Source: Patescibacteria group bacterium
GTDB taxonomy: Bacteria > Patescibacteriota > Patescibacteriia > Patescibacteriales > Patescibacteriaceae
DNA: 36,358 nt
Assembly: GCA_022705845.1 (NCBI GenBank)
Contig: JAKJDQ010000004.1
Coordinates: 1 to 36,358 of the forward strand
Direction: 5' to 3'
Shown: positions 16,483-25,074 of the stretch, in pieces
Layout: every line of letters starts with the position of its first letter
How positions within the stretch are numbered: position 1 is the stretch's first letter
The notes under the pieces: generated by a model
Databases searched by the model: none
What the model was told of the DNA's origin: nothing
What the model saw: the letters and a program-made list of their open reading frames with translations, nothing else
Position numbers and translations under genes: made by a program

Positions 16483-17667
16483 TTACTCTTTTAGGGTATA
16501 GGTACCATCAGGCAATTTCTGAAATAATTGTTTATTGGAAAGAATAAGATTGATGGTGGTCGGCTTAAGCAACCTCTGCTCTAATACTTTTTTAGTAATT
16601 TCTTCCTTGGTTAAGGGATGACGGGCTTGACGCAAAATACGAGTAACAATATCTACTGCTTTACCAGCCTGGTAGCCTGATTCTTTAAGGGCATAAACAC
16701 CCCGCCCTACTAAAACATAGCGGCTATCTAGAATAAGCTCATTATGAACCGTGGCTTGGTTAGCTAACTTATCAGTAAAAATTTGATTAATTCTCTCAGT
16801 AATCTCCCGAAAATGCAAAGGCTGGTCAGCATTTTTAAGAACCAAATAAATTTTATCAGCTATAGTCCGAGGTCTAATTTCTGGCAAATCTGCTTCTCCC
16901 CAGACACCAAATTTATTTTCTTCTAAGTGGCGAGTAGCTCGCAATACGGAATAGATTGGTTTATATTTATTAATAAGTTGGCTATCCTGAAAATTCTCAT
17001 AACCAGCCAAAGCACTGGCTAAATCAAACTTATTAGCGCTCACTAGCTTATCAGCATTATCCTTAAAAACATCCAGTTCAAAACTTAATTTAATTAAATC
17101 TTCTAGCAAAAAAAGACGTCTGGTCTGACGTACCTGTTCCACTAATTCCTGAGCTAATTTTTCTAAATGGTCAATAGCCTGATACTTCAATTTAACAGCA
17201 TCATTAAATAAGTCAGAGGTTACTGGGTCAAAATCATCAACCAATACTTTAGAAACCAAAAAATCAAAATTATTACGATAAATAGGCCGTTGCGATTCTT
17301 TTAGGCCCTCATGGCTTAAAGCCAAAAAGCTACTCTCTAAATACTCTTTATCCATCAGACCACCATTGTCAGCCAAGAGATCATCTAGGGCATCGCGCAA
17401 TAAAATAAGTTGCTTCTCCATGTCCCGCAATGCCTGTAATTTCTTAAGACCAACCGCTTCAATTTGCCGCACTCTTTCTCTGGTAAGACCATAGCTTGAT
17501 CCAATTTGTTCTAATGTCTGTTTTTTAGGATCATTTAAACCAAAACGACGAATTAAAATTTCTCGCTCCCGAGGATTTAATTTTTGTAATAATTTTTTTA
17601 CTAATTTAAATAAAGAAAAATCAGTAGTAAAAATAGAATCAGCAGATTGATTAGTCTGGTTGGCCAT
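16483..17667 (-). CDS. Sigma-70 region 4 / HARE-HTH regulator
   Basis: Residues about 20-80 are a sigma-70 region 4 helix-turn-helix: LNPREREILIRRFGL, then TLEQIGSSYGLTRERVRQIE, the -35-recognition motif. No region 2 or region 3 is present. A 180-residue helical middle part follows. Two C-terminal winged-helix segments (about 267-330 and 337-394) resemble HARE-HTH modules as in RNA polymerase delta: HFREITERIN...VHNELILDSRYVLVGRGVYAL and PLTKEEITKKV...NLILSNKQLFQKLPDGTYTL. It probably modulates RNA polymerase or promoter recognition rather than acting as a full sigma factor. It has its own promoter and lies just downstream of the rplU terminator. The domain calls are good; the role is inferred. 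Confidence 0.78.
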   Translation of the reverse strand: MANQTNQSADSIFTTDFSLFKLVKKLLQKLNPREREILIRRFGLNDPKKQTLEQIGSSYGLTRERVRQIEAVGLKKLQALRDMEKQLILLRDALDDLLADNGGLMDKEYLESSFLALSHEGLKESQRPIYRNNFDFLVSKVLVDDFDPVTSDLFNDAVKLKYQAIDHLEKLAQELVEQVRQTRRLFLLEDLIKLSFELDVFKDNADKLVSANKFDLASALAGYENFQDSQLINKYKPIYSVLRATRHLEENKFGVWGEADLPEIRPRTIADKIYLVLKNADQPLHFREITERINQIFTDKLANQATVHNELILDSRYVLVGRGVYALKESGYQAGKAVDIVTRILRQARHPLTKEEITKKVLEQRLLKPTTINLILSNKQLFQKLPDGTYTLKE

Positions 17668-17699
17668 AGGTATAATATTTGTAGATAAAATTCACTAAA

Positions 17700-17728
17700 A
17701 ATTTAACACCTTTATAGAAATAAGTCAA
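17700..17728 (-). promoter_or_regulatory. Promoter of the sigma4-HARE gene
   Basis: The minus strand carries -35 TTGACT (17728-17723), a 17-base spacer ending in a TGT extension, and -10 TAAATT (17705-17700). The start would be near 17693, leaving a leader of about 26 bases. It follows directly after the rplU terminator. Confidence 0.58.
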
Positions 17729-17733
17729 GGGCT

Positions 17734-17770
17734 TAAAATAAAAAACAACCTATAAAAATAGGCTGTTTTT
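17734..17770 (-). terminator. Rho-independent terminator after rplU
   Basis: On the minus strand AACAGCCTAT (17767-17758) and ATAGGTTGTT (17753-17744) form a 10-bp stem with one G-U pair and a four-base loop, followed by a T-rich tract to about 17734. It begins 8 bases after the rplU stop. Confidence 0.85.
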
Positions 17771-17777
17771 CTATGTT

Positions 17778-18089
17778 TTACCACTTAGCAATTTCCAGCT
17801 TAGTAAATGCTTGGCGATGGCCCAGAGTTTTCTTGTAACGAGTCTTATTTTTGTATTTAACTACTCTAACCTTTGGCGCCTGACCATGTTCAATAACTTT
17901 AGCTTTCACTCCATTATCTAAATCTGGCCGGCCCACTTGGACCTCTCCGCTGGCCTCATCAGCCAACAGTAAAGTTTCTAAATTAACTTCACTCCCTGGT
18001 TCTAAAGATAGTTTCTCTACCTTAATGACTTGGCCCGGATGAACGGTATACTGCTTGCCACCGCTGACTATTATCGCCAATTTTGACAT
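17778..18089 (-). CDS. rplU: 50S ribosomal protein bL21
   Basis: The 103-residue protein has the normal bL21 length and landmarks: AIIVSGGKQY at the start, VNLETLLLAD in the middle, and the basic KVRVVKYKNKTRYKKTLGHRQ end that binds 23S rRNA. In most bacteria rplU is followed by rpmA (bL27) and often obg; here it stands alone between two terminators, so the partner genes must lie elsewhere or be missing. A TTTATTATTGAAG leader is AT-rich and no clear Shine-Dalgarno or promoter is evident. Confidence 0.96.
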   Translation of the reverse strand: MSKLAIIVSGGKQYTVHPGQVIKVEKLSLEPGSEVNLETLLLADEASGEVQVGRPDLDNGVKAKVIEHGQAPKVRVVKYKNKTRYKKTLGHRQAFTKLEIAKW

Positions 18090-18110
18090 ATAATCTATTC
18101 TTCAATAATA

Positions 18111-18137
18111 AAAATAATACCCCTGTTTATGGGTATT
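18111..18137 (-). terminator. Terminator after the polysaccharide operon
   Basis: On the minus strand AATACCC (18137-18131) and GGGTATT (18122-18116) form a 7-bp stem with an 8-base loop, followed by a T-rich tract. It lies 6 bases beyond the wecA-like stop and before rplU, separating the two units. The stem is short, so efficiency may be partial and some rplU transcription could come from read-through. Confidence 0.6.
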
Positions 18138-18143
18138 TCCATA

Positions 18144-19223
18144 TTACGGCCTTTTCCTAGCCTTGTCAAGGCGGGAAAAATAAACCACTATAATGGCCAT
18201 AACTAAAAATAAGAGAAGTAGGGCCAAACGTTTGCCCTGGCTTTGTAAAAATAAGGCACTGACGCCGAAAATTAAAGCTAAAAAATAATAAACTAACACT
18301 GATCGCCGTACTCCCCATCCCAGTTCCAGTAGCCGGTAATGTAAATGTTGCCGATCGGCTGACTTTAAGGGGTTCTTACCACTAAGCACACGGCGAATTA
18401 CTACCCAAACCACATCTAGCATAGGGATGCCCATAATTAACAAAGCAATAGCAATTTTGCCTCCTGAGATAATAGCCAATACTCCCAGAAAATAACCAAG
18501 AAGCAGTGACCCTCCGTCGCCTAAATAAATTTTAGCCGGCGACCAGTTATATAACAAAAATCCAGCGCAAGCGGCGGCAAAAATTAAACTCGCCAGGGCA
18601 ATGTCTGGTTGGTAATACTTAGTAGTTAAGGTAAAAAGAGCAATAATAATACTGCCAATGCTAATCAGCCCAGTTACTAAACCATCTAAACCATCTAATA
18701 ATTTAGTGGTGTACATTAAAGCCAAAAGCCAAGCAAAAGTAAATAAGTCAGCCACAACAACAAAATGGCGCATAATACCTCGCCATTCAAATAAATTAAT
18801 CTGCCATTTATTTAAAAATATTAATTCTCCATTAAGGCCAGTTATTTTATTAATCCCCACCCCTCCCGCGATAACTGCTATAATAGCGGCAATAGAAAAT
18901 AGTAATTGCGCACTGGGCCGTAAATTGTAACAATCATCTAAAGTACCGCCGATCATTAAAACTAAGCCGCCAATCCATACCCCAAGCCAATGTCTACCAG
19001 TTAAATCACCAGCCACCAGATAGTCGCGAAACAACCACATCGCTATACTAGCGGCAATAAAAATAGCCCACCCACCTAATAAAGCCACCGGTTTAGTCTG
19101 CAATTTACGAATCTGATCTGGTCGGTCAACAATATGCCATCGCCATGCCAACTGTTTAATAAACGGGGTTAAGACGGCCGACAAAATAAAAGCTAATAAA
19201 CTAGCAAGAATGTAATGATTCAT
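18144..19223 (-). CDS. Undecaprenyl-phosphate sugar-1-phosphate transferase (WecA/TagO/MraY family)
   Basis: This 359-residue polytopic protein (about 10-11 membrane segments) begins lipid-linked polysaccharide assembly by moving a sugar-1-phosphate from a UDP-sugar to undecaprenyl phosphate. Visible motifs are RKLQTKPVALLGG in the first loop, GGTLDDCYNLRP (the DD motif for Mg2+), KLLDGLDGL (the NxxDGxDGL motif with Lys where Asn is usual), YLGDGGSLLLG, and the cytoplasmic DRQHLHYRLLELG. The HLHxRL ending favours WecA/TagO over MraY. It is the last gene of the operon from 24431 and overlaps the ligase/polymerase gene by 23 bases. The sugar is unknown. Confidence 0.85.
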   Translation of the reverse strand: MNHYILASLLAFILSAVLTPFIKQLAWRWHIVDRPDQIRKLQTKPVALLGGWAIFIAASIAMWLFRDYLVAGDLTGRHWLGVWIGGLVLMIGGTLDDCYNLRPSAQLLFSIAAIIAVIAGGVGINKITGLNGELIFLNKWQINLFEWRGIMRHFVVVADLFTFAWLLALMYTTKLLDGLDGLVTGLISIGSIIIALFTLTTKYYQPDIALASLIFAAACAGFLLYNWSPAKIYLGDGGSLLLGYFLGVLAIISGGKIAIALLIMGIPMLDVVWVVIRRVLSGKNPLKSADRQHLHYRLLELGWGVRRSVLVYYFLALIFGVSALFLQSQGKRLALLLLFLVMAIIVVYFSRLDKARKRP

Positions 19224-20703
19224 AATGTTTATGGCTAGAAAGCCAAACTATTATCCCAACTAACCAAATTATTCCCAAGGGATGGTTAAGATAGGGACTA
19301 AAAACATGAACCAGCGCTAAAGTACTTAAACCTAAGGCCCAGGCCTGCCCCACAACACCATGTCTCCAGGCTTGGCCTATAAGCCGAATAAGCCAGATCA
19401 AATACCACAAAGCCAGGATTAAACCAAACTTAAAGATTATGTCTAACCAGCCCCACTCAAAAGCATAAGTAGTATAGGAACCCTGAGGATTTTGAGCTAA
19501 AACGCGCGGATCGGCTGAAATATAAGTAATGGTTGCTCCAAACCCGTAACCTAATAGCGGCGCCTGAACTATACTTTTTAACATAGCTGGCAATAAAGAC
19601 CAGCGAGAAGAAGCCCCGGCCTCGCTTTCTAAATCACCTAAACGCTCTTCTATAATATCCGCCGGCCTAAAAGATAACTGAGGCCGAGGCCAAGGAAAAT
19701 TAACAATAATAAAAATACTTGCCAGAGAAACTAGCCCAGCCAAAATCATAGTCATCAACCAACGCCAAGTTATAGACCAATGATAACGACGAGCAATAGC
19801 TATCAACATTACAAACATTAGCACCCCCAAGGCTAGCCAAAAGGTTCGAGAAGAGCCGACAATAATTGGCATTAAGACTAAACCAAGTCCAATAATCCAT
19901 AAATAACCGCCATCTTTAGCGAACCATTTTTCCCAACGGTCATGAGGTAATTTAGTCGCCAAAAACCAACTAGCAATAACTACCAAAATTAATAAATAAA
20001 TATGGGATTGAAAAAAAATCCGATAAAATTGAGCCGACATCTTAGTAATTTCTCCCACCTGCGTATCTCTAACCCAACGGTAAATCATAGACTGCCAGGT
20101 TGACGATAAATGAGTAAAACTATAAAGCAGTAAACTAGTTTTAGCAACAAGCCAGCCAGTACCAGCAGTTAGCACCGCCAACCAGTCCGCAGACGACCAT
20201 TTTTTAATGGAAAATAACGGCCCAATAATTAGCACAAATAACCAACCATTAGCATCAAAAAAGAGATTGCTTAAATTATTGCCCCGGATTAAACCATTAA
20301 TAATTCCCCAGGCCAGCATTAATAAAAAAATAACTACCCCACTGGATTTCCATTTACGCCACTCCAGGGTTAATGGCTTTTGGTGATGTCTTATGGCAAT
20401 GAATTCTTTAATAAACCACACTGCCATAATAATAAGCCAGAGACCAATACGCAAAGATAGGCGAAAACCGCCCCAAGAATATGACAATAAATAACCCTTA
20501 GAATCAATGATAAGGTCAATAAGTAAAACATAAATGGCCCAATCTAATCTTACTATGGCTAGATAAAGACTAGCTGCCATAACTAAAATAAAAATCCAGG
20601 GACCTAGCAGTGGATAAAAATAAGTTAGAGCTGACAATAACTCAACTATAATTATCCCCTCTAAAACATAACGAACCTTAGTCCAATTCACTGGTAGAGC
20701 CAT
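19201..20703 (-). CDS. O-antigen ligase/polymerase-like membrane protein (Wzy_C)
   Basis: The 500-residue protein has about 11-12 hydrophobic membrane segments and one larger extracytoplasmic loop after the segment LMPIIVGSSRTFWLALGV. The loop contains EAGASSRWSLLPAMLKSI and APLLGYGFG, the arginine and GxGxG-like features of the Wzy_C / WaaL family. Such proteins polymerise or ligate lipid-linked glycans on the outer face. It sits between the DUF192 protein (12-base gap) and the WecA-like transferase (23-base overlap), in keeping with a role in the same surface glycan. Polymerase and ligase cannot be told apart by sequence alone. Confidence 0.82.
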   Translation of the reverse strand: MALPVNWTKVRYVLEGIIIVELLSALTYFYPLLGPWIFILVMAASLYLAIVRLDWAIYVLLIDLIIDSKGYLLSYSWGGFRLSLRIGLWLIIMAVWFIKEFIAIRHHQKPLTLEWRKWKSSGVVIFLLMLAWGIINGLIRGNNLSNLFFDANGWLFVLIIGPLFSIKKWSSADWLAVLTAGTGWLVAKTSLLLYSFTHLSSTWQSMIYRWVRDTQVGEITKMSAQFYRIFFQSHIYLLILVVIASWFLATKLPHDRWEKWFAKDGGYLWIIGLGLVLMPIIVGSSRTFWLALGVLMFVMLIAIARRYHWSITWRWLMTMILAGLVSLASIFIIVNFPWPRPQLSFRPADIIEERLGDLESEAGASSRWSLLPAMLKSIVQAPLLGYGFGATITYISADPRVLAQNPQGSYTTYAFEWGWLDIIFKFGLILALWYLIWLIRLIGQAWRHGVVGQAWALGLSTLALVHVFSPYLNHPLGIIWLVGIIVWLSSHKHYESLHSC

Positions 20704-20715
20704 AGCGCTTTATTA

Positions 20716-21189
20716 TTAGTGCCAATCAACAAATTGGCCAATTTTTAAATTATGGCGCCCCGCAAAACCAGCTGGCACCTCTAAAACCGAATCAACAGGC
20801 TCACTGGCTGTATACTTAGTGAGCTGCGACTCTTCCCCCTCCTCTGGTTGAATATTGAAGGTTAACTGAACAATTTGTTTGTCTCTTAGCCACACTAAAT
20901 CCAAGGGAAAAAGCATATCTCTCATTACTATTGTCGGCTGGGATAAAACCGGCCACACAAATAATAAGCCGCAATCTGGACAAGGCTGATGCATCTTACT
21001 AAAGCCACGATATTTATCAGCTTTGGTAGTTAAAATGGCAATCTGGACCTCACTGCCATCGGGCAATACTAGTTCACCGTCAGCCTTAAAGCTGGGGCCG
21101 CGCTGACTAGCCCACCACACCCCATAAACAAGGGCCGCAATAATTACTAAAAAAATTATAACTAACCACCAATGTCTATTTCGGGTCAT
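20716..21189 (-). CDS. Membrane-anchored DUF192 protein
   Basis: The 157-residue protein has one N-terminal membrane segment (about 7-27) and then a DUF192 domain exposed outside. Landmarks are RGFSKM, GLLFVW, the core RDMLFPLDLVWL (corresponding to the family's MKNTLIPLDIIFL) and the ending LEVPAGFAGRHNLKIGQFVDW. The domain is small and beta-rich, and its biochemical role is unknown. A CPDC pair at about 70-73 could form a disulfide or bind metal. The start overlaps the GT2 gene by 14 bases, so it is translated as part of the polysaccharide operon, although the family is not usually linked to glycan synthesis. Confidence 0.85.
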   Translation of the reverse strand: MTRNRHWWLVIIFLVIIAALVYGVWWASQRGPSFKADGELVLPDGSEVQIAILTTKADKYRGFSKMHQPCPDCGLLFVWPVLSQPTIVMRDMLFPLDLVWLRDKQIVQLTFNIQPEEGEESQLTKYTASEPVDSVLEVPAGFAGRHNLKIGQFVDWH

Positions 21190-21886
21190 AAGGCAAACGA
21201 TGTTTAACCTTTATAACGGTCGCCGCTTCTTGATACTTTTTAACCTGAGGTAAAAAAGGTAAAAGCTTATAAGTAAAACTGGGTAGCCATTTGCTTATGC
21301 GTCCTCCGCCAGCTACCGTAAATAAAAAATCATCATAAAATAAGCCTCCTTTACCTTGCTCAAGCATAGTTAACCACAAATCCCAATCCTGAAAACGTTT
21401 AATGGCATTATCAAAGCCAGGAAAATCTTGTCGCCTAATTAGGGCGGAAGTATGAATATAAGGTTCACGGCGCAAACGTTCTGGGTCAAAGGGCCATAAA
21501 TGAAACTTCTTTCGGCCTAACCGAAACGAAGAATAACAATAACTAGCTTGAGGATTACGCATTAGACTATTAACCAATTTCTCTAAGGCATCAGCTCGCC
21601 AAAAAATATCGGCATCACTAAAAAGAAGAAAATCTCCTTGAGACTCATTCCAGCCACGATTACGGGCGGCGTTGGCTCCCCTATTTTCTTGAACAATTAT
21701 TTTATAAGGTATTTTAGCCTTCTGTAATTTCAGTTCATAAGCCAACAGGACTTCATCTAAATGATCAGTAGAGCCGTCATCAACAATAATAATTTCAAAG
21801 TCACGATAAGTCTGAGCAAGAAGACTGTCTAAACAACGGCCAATTTTGTCAGCCTGATTATATACAGGAATAATAACTGAAATCAT
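21176..21886 (-). CDS. Glycosyltransferase family 2
   Basis: This 236-residue soluble GT-A enzyme opens with MISVIIPVYNQADKI and has IIIVDDGSTD, ENRGANAARNRG and LLFSDADIFW, where DAD is the metal- and nucleotide-binding DxD. It transfers a sugar to a lipid-linked glycan; donor and acceptor are unknown. No membrane segment is present. The start overlaps the GT4 stop in an ATGA junction, and its end overlaps the DUF192 gene by 14 bases. Confidence 0.92.
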   Translation of the reverse strand: MISVIIPVYNQADKIGRCLDSLLAQTYRDFEIIIVDDGSTDHLDEVLLAYELKLQKAKIPYKIIVQENRGANAARNRGWNESQGDFLLFSDADIFWRADALEKLVNSLMRNPQASYCYSSFRLGRKKFHLWPFDPERLRREPYIHTSALIRRQDFPGFDNAIKRFQDWDLWLTMLEQGKGGLFYDDFLFTVAGGGRISKWLPSFTYKLLPFLPQVKKYQEAATVIKVKHRLPYDPK

Positions 21887-22974
21887 AATACTTCTTTTAT
21901 TTTATCTCTTAAAAGACGAGCCTGCCGCGACCATAAAAATTGAGAAAGACGAGCCTGCCCCGTTTCTCCTAGTCGCCGCCTTAATGATTCATCATCTAAT
22001 AGACGACGAACCGCTTGGGCTATGGCCTCAGACGATTGTGGGTCCACCATAAGGCCAGTTTCTCCATCAACTACCGCATCCCGCACCCCGCCGCTTTGGC
22101 CGGCAATCACTGGTTTGCCAGCTTGATTAGCCTCAAGATAAACAATGCCAAAGCCTTCAAAATCACTACCCTTAGACCGCGAAGCCATAACAAAAATATC
22201 GGCTAACTGGTACCAGGCTGCTTTTTCATTATCATCAGCATCAGTAATAAATATTACAGCCTCATTAAGTCCAAGATCCACGGCTAACTCCTTACAAATT
22301 TTTAAATAAGGACCATCGCCTACTATAATATAACGCAATTTAGGGTAATATGGCAACAATTGAGACATAGCTTCCAGCACCTTATCCACTCCCTTGCGCT
22401 CCACTACCCGGCCTACTGTCAATAATATTGAACAGTTGTCTAAATTATAACGCTGACGCAAACTGGCTAAATATTCAGGAGCAATAAAGGGAGGACTAAC
22501 ATTATCTATCCCCGGATTAACAATAACGACACGACCGCTGACTGATGGCTGGGCACGCTTTATTAACTCGGCAGTATAACTATTGACAGCAATAACTAAA
22601 GCTGAACGTCCCAAAATTCGTTTAGCTAGCCACATTTTACGAGGCCGTGCCGCAGCTTCACCCCAATCCATACCATGAAGAAAAACTCCATATTTAATAG
22701 GTAAAATAAAAGATAACAGCCAAACCACCGTACCTAGTGGTAAAATCTGACCCACTAAAAGAAAATCGAAATGGCTCTGCCTGAGGGTGCGCCACAAAGT
22801 AGCAAATGATCGTCTCCATGGCCATTTTCCCCTAGGGGCTAGCAATTGTCCCTCCTTGTTGTCTATAACTACTATCTCATCTTCTGGCGGCCAGGCCTGC
22901 ACTAAGTGACCATAATAATTGGCAACGCCCCCATAAAACGGAGGATATTCTAAAGTAACTAAAAGACAACGCAT
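21883..22974 (-). CDS. Glycosyltransferase family 4 (GT-B fold)
   Basis: The 363-residue protein has two Rossmann domains. The N-terminal domain begins LLVTLEYPPFYGGVANY, with the glycine-rich acceptor loop. The C-terminal domain contains ILLTVGRVVERKGVD, IVGDGP, the E-x7-E region EGFGIVYLEANQAGKPVIA, and GGVRDAV with VDGETGLMV, all standard for GT4 retaining transferases. The FE-x-FG-x-x-x-x-E acid pair is intact. It is a cytoplasmic sugar transferase for the surface glycan. It starts 5 bases after the flippase stop. Confidence 0.93.
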   Translation of the reverse strand: MRCLLVTLEYPPFYGGVANYYGHLVQAWPPEDEIVVIDNKEGQLLAPRGKWPWRRSFATLWRTLRQSHFDFLLVGQILPLGTVVWLLSFILPIKYGVFLHGMDWGEAAARPRKMWLAKRILGRSALVIAVNSYTAELIKRAQPSVSGRVVIVNPGIDNVSPPFIAPEYLASLRQRYNLDNCSILLTVGRVVERKGVDKVLEAMSQLLPYYPKLRYIIVGDGPYLKICKELAVDLGLNEAVIFITDADDNEKAAWYQLADIFVMASRSKGSDFEGFGIVYLEANQAGKPVIAGQSGGVRDAVVDGETGLMVDPQSSEAIAQAVRRLLDDESLRRRLGETGQARLSQFLWSRQARLLRDKIKEVL

Positions 22975-22979
22975 AAATA

Positions 22980-24431
22980 TTAATTATTAATAACCGGCCG
23001 ACGGCGAAACGACCGCATAACGCTTTGAACGTCGACAACAGTAATAGAACCAGTAAGAAGCAGGGCTAAACCATAGACCACCGCGCCAATAATAACCACT
23101 AAAAAGACATTAAGATGAGGCGTTAACAGCCAAACTATCACTCCCATTAGTAAAGAAGCAAGAATAGTTTGACCAAATTGCTTAAGCCAGCGCCATAAAT
23201 GAGGGGCAATTGCCCTAGCCTTAATTAGTCCTAAAATTACTAATAAGCAATTAGTAACGACCACGGTGATACTAGCCCCTACTGCCCCCAATGGAGGAAT
23301 TAATAACAAATTCATTATTATGCTAATGATAAGAACAATAAACATATTGCGGGTATTAGCCCGTTGTTCATCACAGGCATTAAGAAGAGAGCCAATCGGA
23401 TAACTTAAAAACATAAAAGGCACAGCAACAAGACAAAAACGCAGCGGCCACACCGCCCCTGTATAACTAGCGCTAAAAATAGCTACTAGCGGTTCAGCTA
23501 CCAGCCAGCCTCCAATAGCTAAAGGCAAAGAAATAATCGCTGAATAATGCATCGCCCGATTAAACGTCGTAGATAATTGTTCTCGATTTTCCTGCCAATA
23601 AAGACTTAAGGCCGGATACAGGGAGGCCACAAAGGCCATGGGCAAAAACTGCAAAGCATTAATAATCTTAAAGGGAATTTGGTAAATCCCCGTAGCCACA
23701 TCGCCAGATATTTTAGAAAGCAGAACTGTATCTAAATAAATATAGGCTCGCTGAAAAATTCCATAACCGGCAAAAGGCATAGCTAATAAAATAGCCCTCT
23801 TTAACCGAGGCCAATGCCATAACGGCCGGATAGCTAAATGCCAATGGTGCCATAAAATAAATAAAGAATAACAAAAATTAAAACTACTGGCCAAAATCAG
23901 AGAAAGCATCAGCCACCGCACCCCGCCGCCATAATGTAAAACTACTAAACTAACCACCAATATAATGCTCTGCACAATAACCGAAGAAATACTTTCAAAT
24001 TTAAGATTATGGAACCCCCGTGAGCAGGCATAAATAGTTAAAGTAAAAGAATCTAGCACCATGGCAATAGTAGATAGATAAACTAATTCTTTAGTTAGCG
24101 GAGGGTAGCCTAAAATATTAACAAACAAAATAACTGCTAAAGCTGTAATAATGGCTAGAGGAATTTTAATAGCCAATACCGCGCCTAGCCAATTACCAGC
24201 TCTGTCAGGATGTTTAGCTATCTCTCTTGTCAAAACATTAGATAAACCAATATCAATAAAAATAGAAAAAATACTAGTTAAAGAAATAGCTAAATAATAC
24301 TTGCCTAAATCAGCCGGCCCCAATACCCGCGCATAGAGAGTAAAATATGTTAAAGAAATCAGCTTCTGGATAATTAAAGCTACGGTAAAATAAGAAGTAT
24401 TTCTGGCAATATTAGTAACTCGAGCTGACAT
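22980..24431 (-). CDS. Polysaccharide flippase (Wzx/MOP superfamily)
   Basis: The 483-residue protein has about 14 membrane segments. The opening NIARNTSYFTVALIIQKLISLTYF and YARVLGPADLGKYYLA are typical of Wzx/PST exporters, as is the segment GLSNVLTREIAK after the second helix. It should flip undecaprenyl-linked oligosaccharides to the outer face. It is the first gene of the polysaccharide operon, located after a strong terminator and a candidate promoter, and it ends with a basic cytoplasmic tail (RSFRRRPVINN). Confidence 0.9.
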   Translation of the reverse strand: MSARVTNIARNTSYFTVALIIQKLISLTYFTLYARVLGPADLGKYYLAISLTSIFSIFIDIGLSNVLTREIAKHPDRAGNWLGAVLAIKIPLAIITALAVILFVNILGYPPLTKELVYLSTIAMVLDSFTLTIYACSRGFHNLKFESISSVIVQSIILVVSLVVLHYGGGVRWLMLSLILASSFNFCYSLFILWHHWHLAIRPLWHWPRLKRAILLAMPFAGYGIFQRAYIYLDTVLLSKISGDVATGIYQIPFKIINALQFLPMAFVASLYPALSLYWQENREQLSTTFNRAMHYSAIISLPLAIGGWLVAEPLVAIFSASYTGAVWPLRFCLVAVPFMFLSYPIGSLLNACDEQRANTRNMFIVLIISIIMNLLLIPPLGAVGASITVVVTNCLLVILGLIKARAIAPHLWRWLKQFGQTILASLLMGVIVWLLTPHLNVFLVVIIGAVVYGLALLLTGSITVVDVQSVMRSFRRRPVINN

Positions 24432-24453
24432 AAATTAATTATTATTATAACTT

Positions 24454-24482
24454 ACTATACAACATTTAATAGCGACGAGCAA
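24454..24482 (-). promoter_or_regulatory. Candidate promoter of the polysaccharide operon
   Basis: On the minus strand TTGCTC (24482-24477) and TATAGT (24459-24454) are separated by 17 bases, ahead of the flippase start at 24431. A perfect TATAAT at 24449-24444 is an alternative -10 without a good -35. A promoter is expected here because a terminator lies immediately upstream. Confidence 0.42.
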
Positions 24483-24507
24483 TAAATAACATCATAAAAA
24501 TTCTCCC

Positions 24508-24538
24508 AACAAAAACACCAGCTTAAGGCTGGTGTTTT
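24508..24538 (-). terminator. Strong terminator after the alpha ribosomal operon
   Basis: AAAACACCAGC (24512-24522) and GCTGGTGTTTT (24528-24538) form a perfect 11-bp stem with a five-base loop. On the minus strand it is followed by TTTTTG, giving a standard rho-independent terminator 35 bases beyond rpsI. The stem also carries a T run on the plus strand, so it could act in both directions. Confidence 0.9.
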
Positions 24539-24572
24539 GCTAATATGTAAAAGGTACAAGAAAAACGCAAAA

Positions 24573-25067
24573 TTAACGTTTGGACCATTGTGGAGCGCGA
24601 CGAGCTCGCTTAAGCCCTGGCTTCTTCCGTTCTTTAATCCGGGCATCCCGCGTTACTAAACCTTTAGCCCGCAATACAGCTCTCAGGTCTGGATTAAGCT
24701 TCAGCAAACACAAAGCAATGCCGTGAGCTATAGCCTGGGCTTGGCCAGTTTTGCCCCCGCCCCTAACTACTATGGAAAAATCTAGCTGTTTCTGTAAGCC
24801 ACTCAGCCGCAAGGGTTGAATTACGGCCGCCTGATCAGACCATAATGGAAAATAAACCGCCAGGGGCTGACCGTTGACAACAATAATTCCGCTCCCCTTA
24901 TCGTAAAGACGCACCTCGGCACTAGCCGTTTTACGTTTACCCACAGCCCTTAAATACTTACCAGTAAATTCTCGGGTAGTACTATAATCCATGGCCTCCT
25001 CTATGGCTGGAGCAACTAATGTATCTTGACTACCAGCAAATTCTAAATCATCTAATTCGTCCATCAT
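24573..25067 (-). CDS. rpsI: 30S ribosomal protein uS9
   Basis: The 164-residue protein carries a full uS9 domain (about 40-164): AVGKRKTASAEVRLY, GSGIIVVNGQP, VRGGGKTGQAQAIAHGIA and the C-terminal tail LKRARRAPQWSKR that reaches the P-site tRNA. An acidic N-terminal extension of about 38 residues (MMDELDDLEFAG...) precedes it, unusual for an rRNA-binding protein. It is the last gene of the operon and follows rplM by 7 bases. Two adjacent ATGs (25067 and 25064) are possible starts. Confidence 0.96.
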   Translation of the reverse strand: MMDELDDLEFAGSQDTLVAPAIEEAMDYSTTREFTGKYLRAVGKRKTASAEVRLYDKGSGIIVVNGQPLAVYFPLWSDQAAVIQPLRLSGLQKQLDFSIVVRGGGKTGQAQAIAHGIALCLLKLNPDLRAVLRAKGLVTRDARIKERKKPGLKRARRAPQWSKR

Positions 25068-25074
25068 AATATAA

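Noticed and set aside
11695-24431. The glycan and translocase genes as a horizontally acquired island
   Set aside because: No tRNA-flanked repeats, integrase or transposase is present, and base composition looks like the rest by eye.
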